Assembly (NCBI GenBank): GCA_900468805.1 | Contig: UEIF01000021.1 | Location: forward strand, 311,397-375,396 | Direction: 5' to 3' | Origin: Hyphomicrobiales bacterium | Lineage (GTDB): Bacteria > Pseudomonadota > Alphaproteobacteria > Rhizobiales > Rhizobiaceae | DNA: 64,000 bases | In this document: positions 33,875-41,292 of the stretch, in pieces | Layout of the letters: each line of letters begins with the position of its first letter | Position numbering within the stretch: position 1 is the stretch's first letter | The notes under the pieces: generated by a model | The model's database searches: none | The model's input: the letters and a program-made list of their open reading frames with translations, nothing else | Told to the model about the DNA's origin: nothing | Made by a program: the position numbers and the translations under genes

Positions 33875-34064
33875 CCGAATCGTTCCATCCTCTGGTGCGC
33901 GTCGCTCTGGCATGCACCTTCTCATTGTCTTCATGCTCCCGTAACAAATCAGCACATCGCGCCGGGGCATGTTTTGATGCGGGGCGTTGCGTCCTTTGTC
34001 AAGGAAGCGGTCTTGTGAGGCTTCGCCTTAAAATGGGGGAGGCCTGGTTGGGTGGCCATCGCGC

Positions 34065-34093
34065 CTTGCAGCGGGCAACCGCCGTTCCCATAT
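34065..34093 (+). promoter_or_regulatory. sigma-32 (RpoH)-type heat-shock promoter of hsp20
   Basis: CTTGCA (34065-34070), exactly 17 bases, then CCATAT (34088-34093). This matches the rhizobial RpoH consensus CTTGAA-N17-CCATAT at all but one hexamer position. Transcription would start near 34100, giving a leader of about 57 bases that contains the thermometer hairpins. Confidence 0.7.
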
Positions 34094-34102
34094 TAGCGGT
34101 AC

Positions 34103-34156
34103 CCGGATGCTGCTTGTGAGGTCCGGAGAGGTCGCTTGCATCAAGGACTTTGGAAG
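34103..34156 (+). promoter_or_regulatory. ROSE-type RNA thermometer in the hsp20 leader
   Basis: The leader folds into two hairpins. The first pairs CCGGA (34103-34107) with TCCGG (34122-34126). The second pairs AGGTC-g-CTTG (34129-34138) with CAAG-GACTT (34142-34150) around a three-base loop and buries the Shine-Dalgarno. It contains the ROSE hallmark UYGCU (TCGCT, 34132-34136) opposite AGGA (34144-34147) with the bulged G at 34134. Heating should melt it and free AGGA nine bases before the ATG. Confidence 0.78.
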
Positions 34157-34582
34157 ATGAGCCGCATTACCCCTTTCGCCAGCCCGCTACTTCTGGGCTT
34201 CGATGCCATGGAAAAGACGCTTGAGCGGATTTCCAAGGCAAGCGACGGATATCCACCCTATAACATAGAACGCATCGCGGCAGGTTACGACGCGCCTGAA
34301 CGGCTCCGCATCACGCTTGCCGTTGCCGGTTTCAGCGAAGAAGACCTCGATGTTTCCACTGAGGAAAACCAGCTTCTGATCCGTGGCCGCCAGGTCGATC
34401 AGGGCGAGCGCGATTATCTCTATCGCGGCATTGCGGCCAGGCAGTTCCAGCGCACCTTCGTTCTCGCCGATGGCATGCAGGTTCTAAGCGCAAGCCTCAA
34501 GAACGGTCTGCTGTCGGTTGATCTAATTCGCCCGGAACCGGCCCGCATGGTCAAGAAAATTAACATTTCGGTTTCACAGTAG
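34157..34582 (+). CDS. Hsp20-family small heat-shock protein
   Basis: A 141-residue alpha-crystallin-type holdase that traps unfolding proteins for DnaK/ClpB. The central domain runs from YNIERIAAGYDAPERLRITLAVAGFS to ASLKNGLLSVDLIRPEP (the A-x-x-x-NGxL signature). A C-terminal INI matches the I-x-I motif used in oligomer assembly. The start MSRITPFASP is set by AGGA nine bases upstream inside the thermometer hairpin. Expression is probably under both an RpoH promoter and a ROSE element. A DUF1150 gene follows, the usual partner in alphaproteobacteria. Confidence 0.93.
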   Translation: MSRITPFASPLLLGFDAMEKTLERISKASDGYPPYNIERIAAGYDAPERLRITLAVAGFSEEDLDVSTEENQLLIRGRQVDQGERDYLYRGIAARQFQRTFVLADGMQVLSASLKNGLLSVDLIRPEPARMVKKINISVSQ

Positions 34583-34584
34583 CA

Positions 34585-34605
34585 CAACGGTTTGCTGAAC
34601 CGTTG
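34585..34605 (+). repeat. perfect 8-bp intercistronic hairpin
   Basis: CAACGGTT and AACCGTTG flank a five-base loop, starting two bases after the hsp20 stop. No T tract follows. It probably protects the hsp20 mRNA 3' end or tunes the ratio of Hsp20 to the downstream DUF1150 protein. Confidence 0.6.
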
Positions 34606-34629
34606 GTCCCTTCTCCCGGAGGAACAGGA

Positions 34630-34887
34630 ATGTTGATGAAAGAAGCCACGTCGCGTTTGACCAAGTCCGAACTTGCCGGCATCGGCAATGGCGAGGTCGC
34701 CTATATCCGCAAAATACGCAACGAAGAGGTTGCAAGGTGCTTCCCTGAGGCGCCGGATATCGATCCAAGCGTTGATCTCTGGGCATTGTTCGGCGCCGAT
34801 GGTACGCCGATCCTGCTGACGGATAACCGCTCCAGCACCTTTTTCAAGGCTGCCGAAGACGAGCTGAAGACGGTCAGCCTGCATTGA
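34630..34887 (+). CDS. DUF1150-family protein
   Basis: An 85-residue protein of the DUF1150 family, recognised by VAYIRKIRNEEV followed by DLWALFGADGTPILLTDNRS. These proteins are encoded next to Hsp20 genes in alphaproteobacteria, and their biochemical role is not known to me. GGAGGAACAGGA precedes the ATG. Genomic pairing implies a function linked to the small heat-shock protein, but nothing in the sequence names it. Confidence 0.8.
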   Translation: MLMKEATSRLTKSELAGIGNGEVAYIRKIRNEEVARCFPEAPDIDPSVDLWALFGADGTPILLTDNRSSTFFKAAEDELKTVSLH

Positions 34888-34916
34888 TCACGACCGGCCT
34901 GCCGCAGGGCTGGCCG

Positions 34917-35207
34917 TCAGAATGCATGTGTGAATAAGGGCAATGGGCGATGCAAGAGCCACATGCGGGTCCCTTGCCCATGCGTATAGCCGCCTTCCAG
35001 CGTTTTCCCGTTTTCGACAACGCTGAGACTGCGGCCGATGCGATATCGAGCGATTTGCTCTGAGCCGATGCGCGTGGCGTCGATCTTGCTCTCTTTCCGA
35101 ATCCTCCAGGGACATACGACCAGCAGCGCTTGGTTGAGAGCCGTGCGGTATAGCTCGGCAGTCCGGCATTCTTTCGATCCTCGAAAAGCTTCCGGCGACA
35201 AGGGCAA
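34917..35207 (-). CDS. uncharacterised small protein, possibly decayed gene
   Basis: A 96-codon frame starting at a TTG, with an in-frame stop two codons upstream, so any longer ancestral N-terminus would now lie out of frame. The middle reads ALLVVCPWRIRKESKI followed by IGRSLSVVENGK; a CPWR-type motif occurs in small uncharacterised bacterial proteins. There is no clear Shine-Dalgarno. It may be a functional short protein or the remnant of a frameshifted gene. It fills the otherwise empty 370 bases between the DUF1150 gene and trmB. Confidence 0.33.
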   Translation of the reverse strand: MPLSPEAFRGSKECRTAELYRTALNQALLVVCPWRIRKESKIDATRIGSEQIARYRIGRSLSVVENGKTLEGGYTHGQGTRMWLLHRPLPLFTHAF

Positions 35208-35255
35208 CCGCCGTCATCGGCTGTTCCGAACGCCGTGGCGATCTCGTAGACTAGG

Positions 35256-35957
35256 TCAGACGCTCTTGAAGGTGAGATAGGCCGAAGAGCGGCCTTCGCG
35301 GCGCGCCTTGGCTTCATAGCGGGTGCTCGGCCAGCCTTCATAGGGCGTCAGCCAGTCGGCGGCATTTTCCGCCATCCATTCAAAGCCGCCATGGTCGCGG
35401 CATTTCAACAGAGTCCAGTTCACATAGGTGTCGATATCCGAGGCGAAGCAGAAGAGCCCGCCTGGCTTCAGCACGCGGTGGAAACGGTCGAGATTGGTCT
35501 TCGAGACGAAGCGCCGCTTCCAGTGCTTCCGCTTCGGCCAGGGATCAGGATAGAGCAGGTCGATCTGATCGAGGCAATGATCGGGAAGCCAGTCGAGGAG
35601 CTGCGTCGCGTCGTCATTGTAGACGCGCACGTTGTGCGCACCCGTTTCGTCGACGCGCGCCAGCAGCTTCTGCATGGAGTTCACAAAAGGCTCGACGCCG
35701 ATAAAGCCCGTTGAGGGTGTTTCCAGCGCGCGATGAATGAGATGTTCTCCGCCACCGAAGCCGATCTCCAGCCGCATTCTTTCGACCGAATCAGGAAAGA
35801 GATTCTTCGGCGGCTCCGGGGGAGCCGCCGAAAGGTCGATGAGGAATGCCGGGAGCAGGGTAGTGAGCCTTTCGGCCTGCTGTTCGCGCAGCGCCTTCCC
35901 CTTGCGGCGACCGAAGAAGGCTTCGGTCGCGCGGCCCCGGCGTTCCATGTCCGTCAT
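35256..35957 (-). CDS. trmB: tRNA (guanine-N7-)-methyltransferase
   Basis: A 233-residue SAM-dependent methyltransferase making m7G46 in tRNA. Motif I is LEIGFGGGEHL, and the family signature is LLYPDPWPKRKHWKRRF, containing the catalytic Asp. The TrmB end motif TRYEAKARREGR is also present. The start codon overlaps the metK stop by four bases, so the two are translationally coupled. Confidence 0.95.
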   Translation of the reverse strand: MTDMERRGRATEAFFGRRKGKALREQQAERLTTLLPAFLIDLSAAPPEPPKNLFPDSVERMRLEIGFGGGEHLIHRALETPSTGFIGVEPFVNSMQKLLARVDETGAHNVRVYNDDATQLLDWLPDHCLDQIDLLYPDPWPKRKHWKRRFVSKTNLDRFHRVLKPGGLFCFASDIDTYVNWTLLKCRDHGGFEWMAENAADWLTPYEGWPSTRYEAKARREGRSSAYLTFKSV

Positions 35958-37207
35958 GCAGCAGCCTTGGTCTTGACGGCGTCCTTGAGGCCCTTCACGA
36001 GATCCGTGCGCTCCCAGGAGAACGAGCCGTCCCGGCCGGCCTTGCGCCCGAAATGGCCGTAAGCCGAGGTCTTGGCATAGATCGGCTTGTTCAGGTCGAG
36101 GTGACGACGAATGCCCGACGGCGACAGGTCCATGTTCTCGCGGATCGCAGCTTCGACCTGGTCCTCGGAAACACCCTTGCCGGTGCCGTGCAGGTCGACA
36201 TAGATCGACAGCGGCTGGGCAACGCCGATAGCGTAGGAGAGCTGGATCGTGCAGCGGTCGGCAAGGCCGGCGGCTACGACGTTCTTGGCGAGGTAGCGGG
36301 CAGCATAGGCGGCCGAACGGTCGACCTTGGTCGTGTCCTTGCCGGAGAACGCGCCGCCGCCATGCGGAGCAGCGCCGCCATAGGTGTCGACGATGATCTT
36401 GCGGCCGGTAAGGCCGGCGTCACCATCCGGGCCGCCGATGACGAATTTGCCGGTGGGGTTGATGTACCACTTGCAATCGTCAGCGATCTTCAGGTCGCCA
36501 AGGGCTTCGCGGATATAGGGTTCGACGACGCTGCGAACCTTCTTCGAATCCCAGCTGTCGTCGAGATGCTGGGTGGAAAGAACGATCGAGGTGGCTTCCG
36601 CAGGCTTGCCGTCGACGTAGCGTACGGTGACCTGGCTCTTGGCGTCGGGGCCGAGCTTTGCGACTTCGCCTTCGCCCTTCTTGCGGGCGGTAGCGAGCAG
36701 CTGAAGGATCTTGTGGGAATAGTAGATCGGCGCCGGCATGAGGTCTGGGGTTTCCTTGCAGGCGTAACCGAACATGATGCCCTGGTCGCCGGCACCTTCG
36801 TCGCCCTGCTGGTCGGCGGCGCTGTCCACGCCCTGCGCGATGTCGGCAGACTGCGAGTGGAGCAGCACGTCGATCTTGGCCTTCTTCCAGTGGAAGCCGT
36901 CCTGCTCGTAACCGATGTCCTTGATGGCGCGGCGGGCAGCAGCCTTGAACTTCGACGGATTGATGACGTCGTTGCCGTCCTTGTCCTTCTTCATCAGGCT
37001 CGGCGGCAGGCGAACTTCGCCGGCGATGACGACGCGGTTGGTCGTTGCAAGGGTTTCGCAGGCAATGCGCACGCCCCACGGATTGACGCCTGTCTTTGCC
37101 GCTTCGCGGTAAACCAGATCGACGATCTCGTCGGAGATGCGGTCACACACCTTGTCCGGATGACCTTCGGCAACAGATTCGCTGGTAAAGAAATAATTCG
37201 CGCGCAT
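35954..37207 (-). CDS. metK: S-adenosylmethionine synthase
   Basis: A 417-residue enzyme making SAM from methionine and ATP. Signatures are FTSESVAEGHPDKVCD (ATP site), GAGDQGIMFGYA, and GGGAFSGKDTTKVDRSAAY (phosphate loop). The start MRANYFF is chosen from the family N-terminus and GAGGGG nine bases upstream. It is about 30 residues longer than the E. coli enzyme, as usual in rhizobia. A palindrome 75 bases upstream suggests control by a SAM/SAH-sensing repressor. Confidence 0.96.
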   Translation of the reverse strand: MRANYFFTSESVAEGHPDKVCDRISDEIVDLVYREAAKTGVNPWGVRIACETLATTNRVVIAGEVRLPPSLMKKDKDGNDVINPSKFKAAARRAIKDIGYEQDGFHWKKAKIDVLLHSQSADIAQGVDSAADQQGDEGAGDQGIMFGYACKETPDLMPAPIYYSHKILQLLATARKKGEGEVAKLGPDAKSQVTVRYVDGKPAEATSIVLSTQHLDDSWDSKKVRSVVEPYIREALGDLKIADDCKWYINPTGKFVIGGPDGDAGLTGRKIIVDTYGGAAPHGGGAFSGKDTTKVDRSAAYAARYLAKNVVAAGLADRCTIQLSYAIGVAQPLSIYVDLHGTGKGVSEDQVEAAIRENMDLSPSGIRRHLDLNKPIYAKTSAYGHFGRKAGRDGSFSWERTDLVKGLKDAVKTKAAA

Positions 37208-37280
37208 TTCGGGATTCCCCTCAAAGAACAAAAGCGGTCTAGTAGGTACTCATTTCGTGCCACAATGACAAGCACAGAAG

Positions 37281-37302
37281 GACATAAATATATCTTTATA
37301 TC
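37281..37302. promoter_or_regulatory. palindromic operator upstream of metK (SahR/SamR-like)
   Basis: Eight-base arms GACATAAA and TTTATATC surround a six-base AT-only centre, with one mismatched pair. ATAAA/TTTAT palindromes with a central ATAT are, as I recall, the sites of ArsR-family SahR/SamR repressors controlling methionine-cycle genes in Rhizobiales. Position between the praR terminator and metK fits an operator. The palindrome is seen; the regulator is inferred. Confidence 0.5.
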
Positions 37303-37335
37303 TAAGGCGAAATGACAAATTTTGCCCTAAAAACG

Positions 37336-37362
37336 CAAAAAGACGGCCTTTTGAGCCGCCCT
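37336..37362 (-). terminator. terminator after the praR-like gene
   Basis: On the minus strand GGCGGC and GCCGTC pair (one G-T) around a loop of about seven bases, then TTTTT. It isolates the regulator gene from metK. Confidence 0.65.
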
Positions 37363-37387
37363 TGAGTTTTTCTGAGCGTGGGGACGC

Positions 37388-37807
37388 TCAGTCGGAGTCG
37401 GCTTCCGCCGCCAGTGCCTTCACCAGTTCGACGACCTTGCGACGAACCTTGGGATCGGTGATCTTTACAAATGCGCGGTTGAGCTGAAGTCCCTCCGAAG
37501 AGGAGAGGAAATCGACGACGTAGTTTGAACTCGAGGCTTCCGACATGCCACTCAGAGCACCGGAATGTTCGCCGGGAGCGTCTTCGAAGAAGAAGGAAAC
37601 GGGGACGTTGAGGATGCTGGAGATATTCTGGAGTCGACTGGCGCCAACGCGGTTGGTGCCCTTCTCGTATTTCTGGATTTGCTGAAAGGTGATGCCGAGG
37701 CTTTCGCCGAGCTTCTCCTGACTCATTCCCAACATAGTACGGCGAAGTCGAATGCGGCTGCCGACATGAATGTCGATAGGATTCGGCTTCTTCTTATTTT
37801 CAATCAT
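37388..37807 (-). CDS. praR: XRE-family regulator, PraR/PhrR type
   Basis: A 139-residue Cro/C1-type regulator. The helix-turn-helix lies at residues 16-70 (RIRLRRTMLGMSQEKLGESLGITFQQIQKYEKGTNRVGASRL), the form found in rhizobial PraR/PhrR. The C-terminal part ends KVRRKVVELVKAL, characteristic of this alphaproteobacterial group. PraR represses biofilm and quorum-sensing genes in R. leguminosarum; PhrR in Sinorhizobium responds to stress. Location next to metK agrees with a core rhizobial gene. The name is by similarity from memory. CGTTA-containing repeats in the upstream gap could be autoregulatory sites. Confidence 0.75.
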   Translation of the reverse strand: MIENKKKPNPIDIHVGSRIRLRRTMLGMSQEKLGESLGITFQQIQKYEKGTNRVGASRLQNISSILNVPVSFFFEDAPGEHSGALSGMSEASSSNYVVDFLSSSEGLQLNRAFVKITDPKVRRKVVELVKALAAEADSD

Positions 37808-37960
37808 GGTCGTGCCCTAGCAAAGAAAAATTCAACCTTGTTCTAACCGGCATGCCCTGACCTCATTCCGTAACGCCACGTTGCAAGTCGCGATAACCCA
37901 CCTTGAAGCATACGTTACTAACGCCGATTGCTGCCACTATGCAATTTTAGGGGTTTTTGG

Positions 37961-39565
37961 TCAATTCAACCTGAAAATAAAACCCCTGCGTGAAATTAGC
38001 GCAATCAGTATCAGTAACGTTTCAGTCAACCAGAAGTAAGTTTGGCGGGGGTATGATCTCCAGTTGCTTTTTTCAAATCCATCGAGAGTTGCATCAATAA
38101 AGCCAATTTCGTCCAATTTTAGGCCTGACACGATTTCGCCGCGTGGGTCTACAACCGCCGAAATTCCACTATTCGCATCGCGAATCAGCGGCAAACCGGT
38201 TTCGACCGCTCGTACGCGCGCCTGCTGAAAATGCTGGTAGGGACCGGGTGTTGACCCGAACCAGCTGTCATTCGTGATGTTGAGAATGGCGTTCGCTTGG
38301 CCGATGTCGCCGGTCATTTCATCCGGGAAGATGATCTCGTAGCAGACGAGCGGATAGAATTTCAGCCCGCTAGGAAGCTCGAGCAAATGACGGCTGGCGG
38401 CGGCCGAAAAACCACCCGGCATCTCCACCACATTCTGGATACCGAGTTCGTTGAACATGTCTTCGAAGGGAAGATATTCACCGAAGGGAACGAGGTGCAC
38501 CTTGTCGGAGGCAGCGACGATCTGCCCGCGTCCATCGATGACATAGATCGAATTATAATAGCGTGTGGGGTAGCCGGGGCCGAGTTCTTCGGCGCGCACG
38601 GCGCCCGCGATCAGGATCTGGTCGTCGTCGAGCGTATCGGCGATCCGCGTCAGCGCATCCTTGTTATCGGTGAGGATGAATGGGATCGAGGTTTCCGGCC
38701 AGACGATGATGTCAGGCTTCCTGCCACCGTCTTTGGGAGACTCTGTCGAAAGCTTGAGATGTGTCTCGAAGATCGCCTCGCGATCTGCATCATTGTCCAT
38801 CTTGATGGCCTGGTCGATTGCCGGCTGCACCAGGCGAACCACAGGCCGCTTGTCCTCGGGCAAGGGCTCGGGTTTCGGCGTGAGATAGAGGATATAGGCG
38901 CCGTAACCGAGATGCGCTGCAAAGAGGATTGCCGCGAGGCTGATACCGAGCTTCGCTCCCTGCCGGGTTCCGAGCAGAGCGGGGGCGGCAAAGACGAAGA
39001 CCGAGAGAGCCGTTACCCCCATGGTACCGATCACATGCGCGGACTGCATCATGACAGGCACGGGCATCATGGCATAGCCGATGGCGTTCCACGGAAAGCC
39101 GGTGAAGATGAAGCTACGCACCCACTCAAGCAGGCCGAAGCTGGCAGCAAGTGCTGCAATCCGCCCCATGCCGTCGGACCAGAAGATACGGGCAAGTCCT
39201 GCAGCCAACCCGTAAAAGATGGCAAGACAGGCCGGGAGCCCGAGGATGGCGAGCGGCAAAGCCCAGGCAAATTCCTCTGAATCGATCAGCAGCGCATGCC
39301 CAAGCCACCAGAGCCCGGCAACGAAATAGCCGAAGCCGAACAGCCAGCCGGTCACAAATGCCGGCCAGAGCCGACCTGGCAGACTACTTTCCGGCGAGGC
39401 GGCCGCCCCGTCGATCAGCCAGACGAGCAGCGTGAAGGAAACGAACATCGCGGCGAAGAAGCCGACGGGAGGTAGCGCCAGCACGCCAAAGGCACCTGCT
39501 GCGATCGCAAGCAATGACCGTTTGAAACCCCAGACGAGGATAACCCTGTCCGCAAGCCGCTCCAT
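37961..39565 (-). CDS. lnt: apolipoprotein N-acyltransferase
   Basis: A 534-residue inner-membrane enzyme adding the third acyl chain to lipoproteins. About seven N-terminal hydrophobic segments precede a periplasmic nitrilase-fold domain. The catalytic triad lies in IVWPETSIPF (Glu), DKVHLVPFGEYLPFE (Lys) and PLVCYEIIFPD (Cys). GGGAGT precedes the ATG. It follows tlyC on the minus strand after 78 bases. The 153-base gap to praR (37808-37960) holds repeated CGTTA elements but no gene. Confidence 0.95.
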   Translation of the reverse strand: MERLADRVILVWGFKRSLLAIAAGAFGVLALPPVGFFAAMFVSFTLLVWLIDGAAASPESSLPGRLWPAFVTGWLFGFGYFVAGLWWLGHALLIDSEEFAWALPLAILGLPACLAIFYGLAAGLARIFWSDGMGRIAALAASFGLLEWVRSFIFTGFPWNAIGYAMMPVPVMMQSAHVIGTMGVTALSVFVFAAPALLGTRQGAKLGISLAAILFAAHLGYGAYILYLTPKPEPLPEDKRPVVRLVQPAIDQAIKMDNDADREAIFETHLKLSTESPKDGGRKPDIIVWPETSIPFILTDNKDALTRIADTLDDDQILIAGAVRAEELGPGYPTRYYNSIYVIDGRGQIVAASDKVHLVPFGEYLPFEDMFNELGIQNVVEMPGGFSAAASRHLLELPSGLKFYPLVCYEIIFPDEMTGDIGQANAILNITNDSWFGSTPGPYQHFQQARVRAVETGLPLIRDANSGISAVVDPRGEIVSGLKLDEIGFIDATLDGFEKSNWRSYPRQTYFWLTETLLILIALISRRGFIFRLN

Positions 39566-39643
39566 GCGCACTCCCATCAAAGCCGCGAATCAATCCAATC
39601 GCAGTCTTTCAAAAAAGTGCGCGCTTGTCGTCTTACGGAAAGG

Positions 39644-40780
39644 TCAGTTTGCGGTCGATTCAGCCGGCCGATCGTCGTTTCCGTCGCCGATGAGCGGCCC
39701 GTCACCATCCGCCTTGGCGCGGCGGCGGATCGCCTGGCGCTTACGGGTAATGCGTACCCGCTTGATGCGGCGTGGATCGGCGTCGAGAATGTGGAATTCA
39801 AAATCGGGCAAAGCCTGCACGACTTCGCCGCGTACGGGGATACGCCCGAGCGCCGAGAAGATCAGGCCGCCCAATGTGTCGACCTCGTCGATCTGCTCGC
39901 TGATGTCGAAATCAGGGCCGATGGCTTCGGCAATTTCCTCGAGTTCGACGCGGGCATCAGCGACGAACATGTCCTCCGAAACGCGCTTGAACATCACTTC
40001 TTCATCGTCATGTTCGTCGTCGATATCGCCGATCACCATTTCGACGATGTCCTCATGCGAGGCAAGACCGTCGGTGCCGCCATATTCGTCGATGACCAGT
40101 GCCATCTGCGTACGGTTTACCTGCATGCGACGCAGCAGATCGGAGGCGAGCATTGAGGGCGGCACGAAGAGGATCTGTCTGATGATACCGGTTTCGGCGA
40201 GCGTCTTCTGCAGGTCGACGCGTCCAAGATCGAAATTGGGTTTGGCCGAGCGTGGCGCCTTCTGGATATTTTCCGGAGAGACCTCGATGGCCGGCGTGCC
40301 TGCTACAGGCTTCGTGCCGCTGCGGCGCTTGTTGCGCGCCTGCTTGGCAACATAGGAAAGAAGGTCGCGGATATGCACCATGCCGCGCGGGTCATCGAGC
40401 GTTTCGGCATAGACCGGCATGCGCGAGCGGCCGCTTTCCTCGAAGAGGATCATCAACTCGCCGATCGTGATGTTCTGGTCGACCGCCTCGATATCGGCGC
40501 GCGGCACCATGACGTCGGCGACGCGTACCTCGCGGAAGCGCAGGATATTGTGAAGCATCGCGCGTTCGTCGGGCGCAAAGGCATCGGCCGCTGCCGGGTC
40601 TGTCATCAGCGCATCGGCGATGTCTTCGCGCAGGCGCGAGCCCTGTTGCGGTCTTAAGATGCGCGCGGCGCGTGACCAGAAGGATGGCGGTCGGTGTCGA
40701 CTACTGCCACCCTCGTCGGAAGAGGAGGATTGGTCGGAGTCCTTGGCGTCTGACGCCGGCTTCGTTGAAAAGTCGCTCAT
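39644..40780 (-). CDS. tlyC: hemolysin-family CBS-domain protein (TlyC/CorC)
   Basis: A 378-residue soluble CorC/HlyC protein. A CBS pair starts after VADVMVPRADIEAVD near residue 90. The C-terminal CorC-HlyC transporter-associated domain contains TLGGLIFSALGRIPVRGEVV. The membrane DUF21 domain of larger relatives is absent. Such proteins are linked to magnesium or cobalt handling; the hemolysin name is historical. It overlaps ybeY by four bases, as in the common ybeZ-ybeY-corC-lnt operon. Confidence 0.9.
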   Translation of the reverse strand: MSDFSTKPASDAKDSDQSSSSDEGGSSRHRPPSFWSRAARILRPQQGSRLREDIADALMTDPAAADAFAPDERAMLHNILRFREVRVADVMVPRADIEAVDQNITIGELMILFEESGRSRMPVYAETLDDPRGMVHIRDLLSYVAKQARNKRRSGTKPVAGTPAIEVSPENIQKAPRSAKPNFDLGRVDLQKTLAETGIIRQILFVPPSMLASDLLRRMQVNRTQMALVIDEYGGTDGLASHEDIVEMVIGDIDDEHDDEEVMFKRVSEDMFVADARVELEEIAEAIGPDFDISEQIDEVDTLGGLIFSALGRIPVRGEVVQALPDFEFHILDADPRRIKRVRITRKRQAIRRRAKADGDGPLIGDGNDDRPAESTAN

Positions 40781-41292
40781 GGTTCCATTTTAAGGTCTTG
40801 ACCCTCGTAGGGGTCAGATAGGCCGAGTACTGCTAAAATGCGAGTCTCCAGCCCCTCCATAATTTCGGCTTCGTTATTATTCATATGGTCGTAGCCGAGC
40901 AGATGCAAGAAACCATGCACCATAAGATGAGTGAGATGATCGTCAAAGCTCTTTTCGAGCTCATGCGCCTCGCGCTCTACCGTTTCCCGGGCGATGATGA
41001 TATCGCCGAGCATCGGGCCGGGCATTTTGCCGGGTTTGACCGGGAAGGCTGGAAACGATAGCACATTGGTCGGCTTGTCCTTGCCACGCCATTCCGCATT
41101 GATGTCCTGGATGGAGGCATCGTCGGTAAAGACGAGCGAAACTTCCGGCGGCATCGTAGGGAAGGGCTGCTGTTCCTCTTCCCGCAAGTAAGTGACCGCC
41201 GCACCCAGCACGCGTTCGCCAAGGGCATGCAACACATCTTCGGCGGGCCAGCCCGTGTCCTCGATGCTGATCTGTATGTCGAGATCGGCCAT
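40777..41292 (-). CDS. ybeY: endoribonuclease YbeY, rRNA maturation factor
   Basis: A 171-residue zinc endoribonuclease for 16S rRNA 3' maturation and ribosome quality control. The metal site is HLMVHGFLHLLGYDH (H-x3-H-x5-H) near the C-terminus, with the conserved LSFPAF strand before it. It shares TGATG with the phoH stop and ATGA with tlyC, indicating tight translational coupling in the phoH-ybeY-tlyC-lnt unit. Confidence 0.95.
   Translation of the reverse strand: MADLDIQISIEDTGWPAEDVLHALGERVLGAAVTYLREEEQQPFPTMPPEVSLVFTDDASIQDINAEWRGKDKPTNVLSFPAFPVKPGKMPGPMLGDIIIARETVEREAHELEKSFDDHLTHLMVHGFLHLLGYDHMNNNEAEIMEGLETRILAVLGLSDPYEGQDLKMEP

Noticed and set aside
34157..34582. Start of the hsp20 gene at the TTG at 34136
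   Set aside because: That codon lies inside the thermometer hairpin; the ATG at 34157 has AGGA at the right distance.
37208..37387. SAM-II riboswitch upstream of metK
   Set aside because: I could not find the conserved pseudoknot pattern; a DNA palindrome and the terminator of the previous gene explain the region better.
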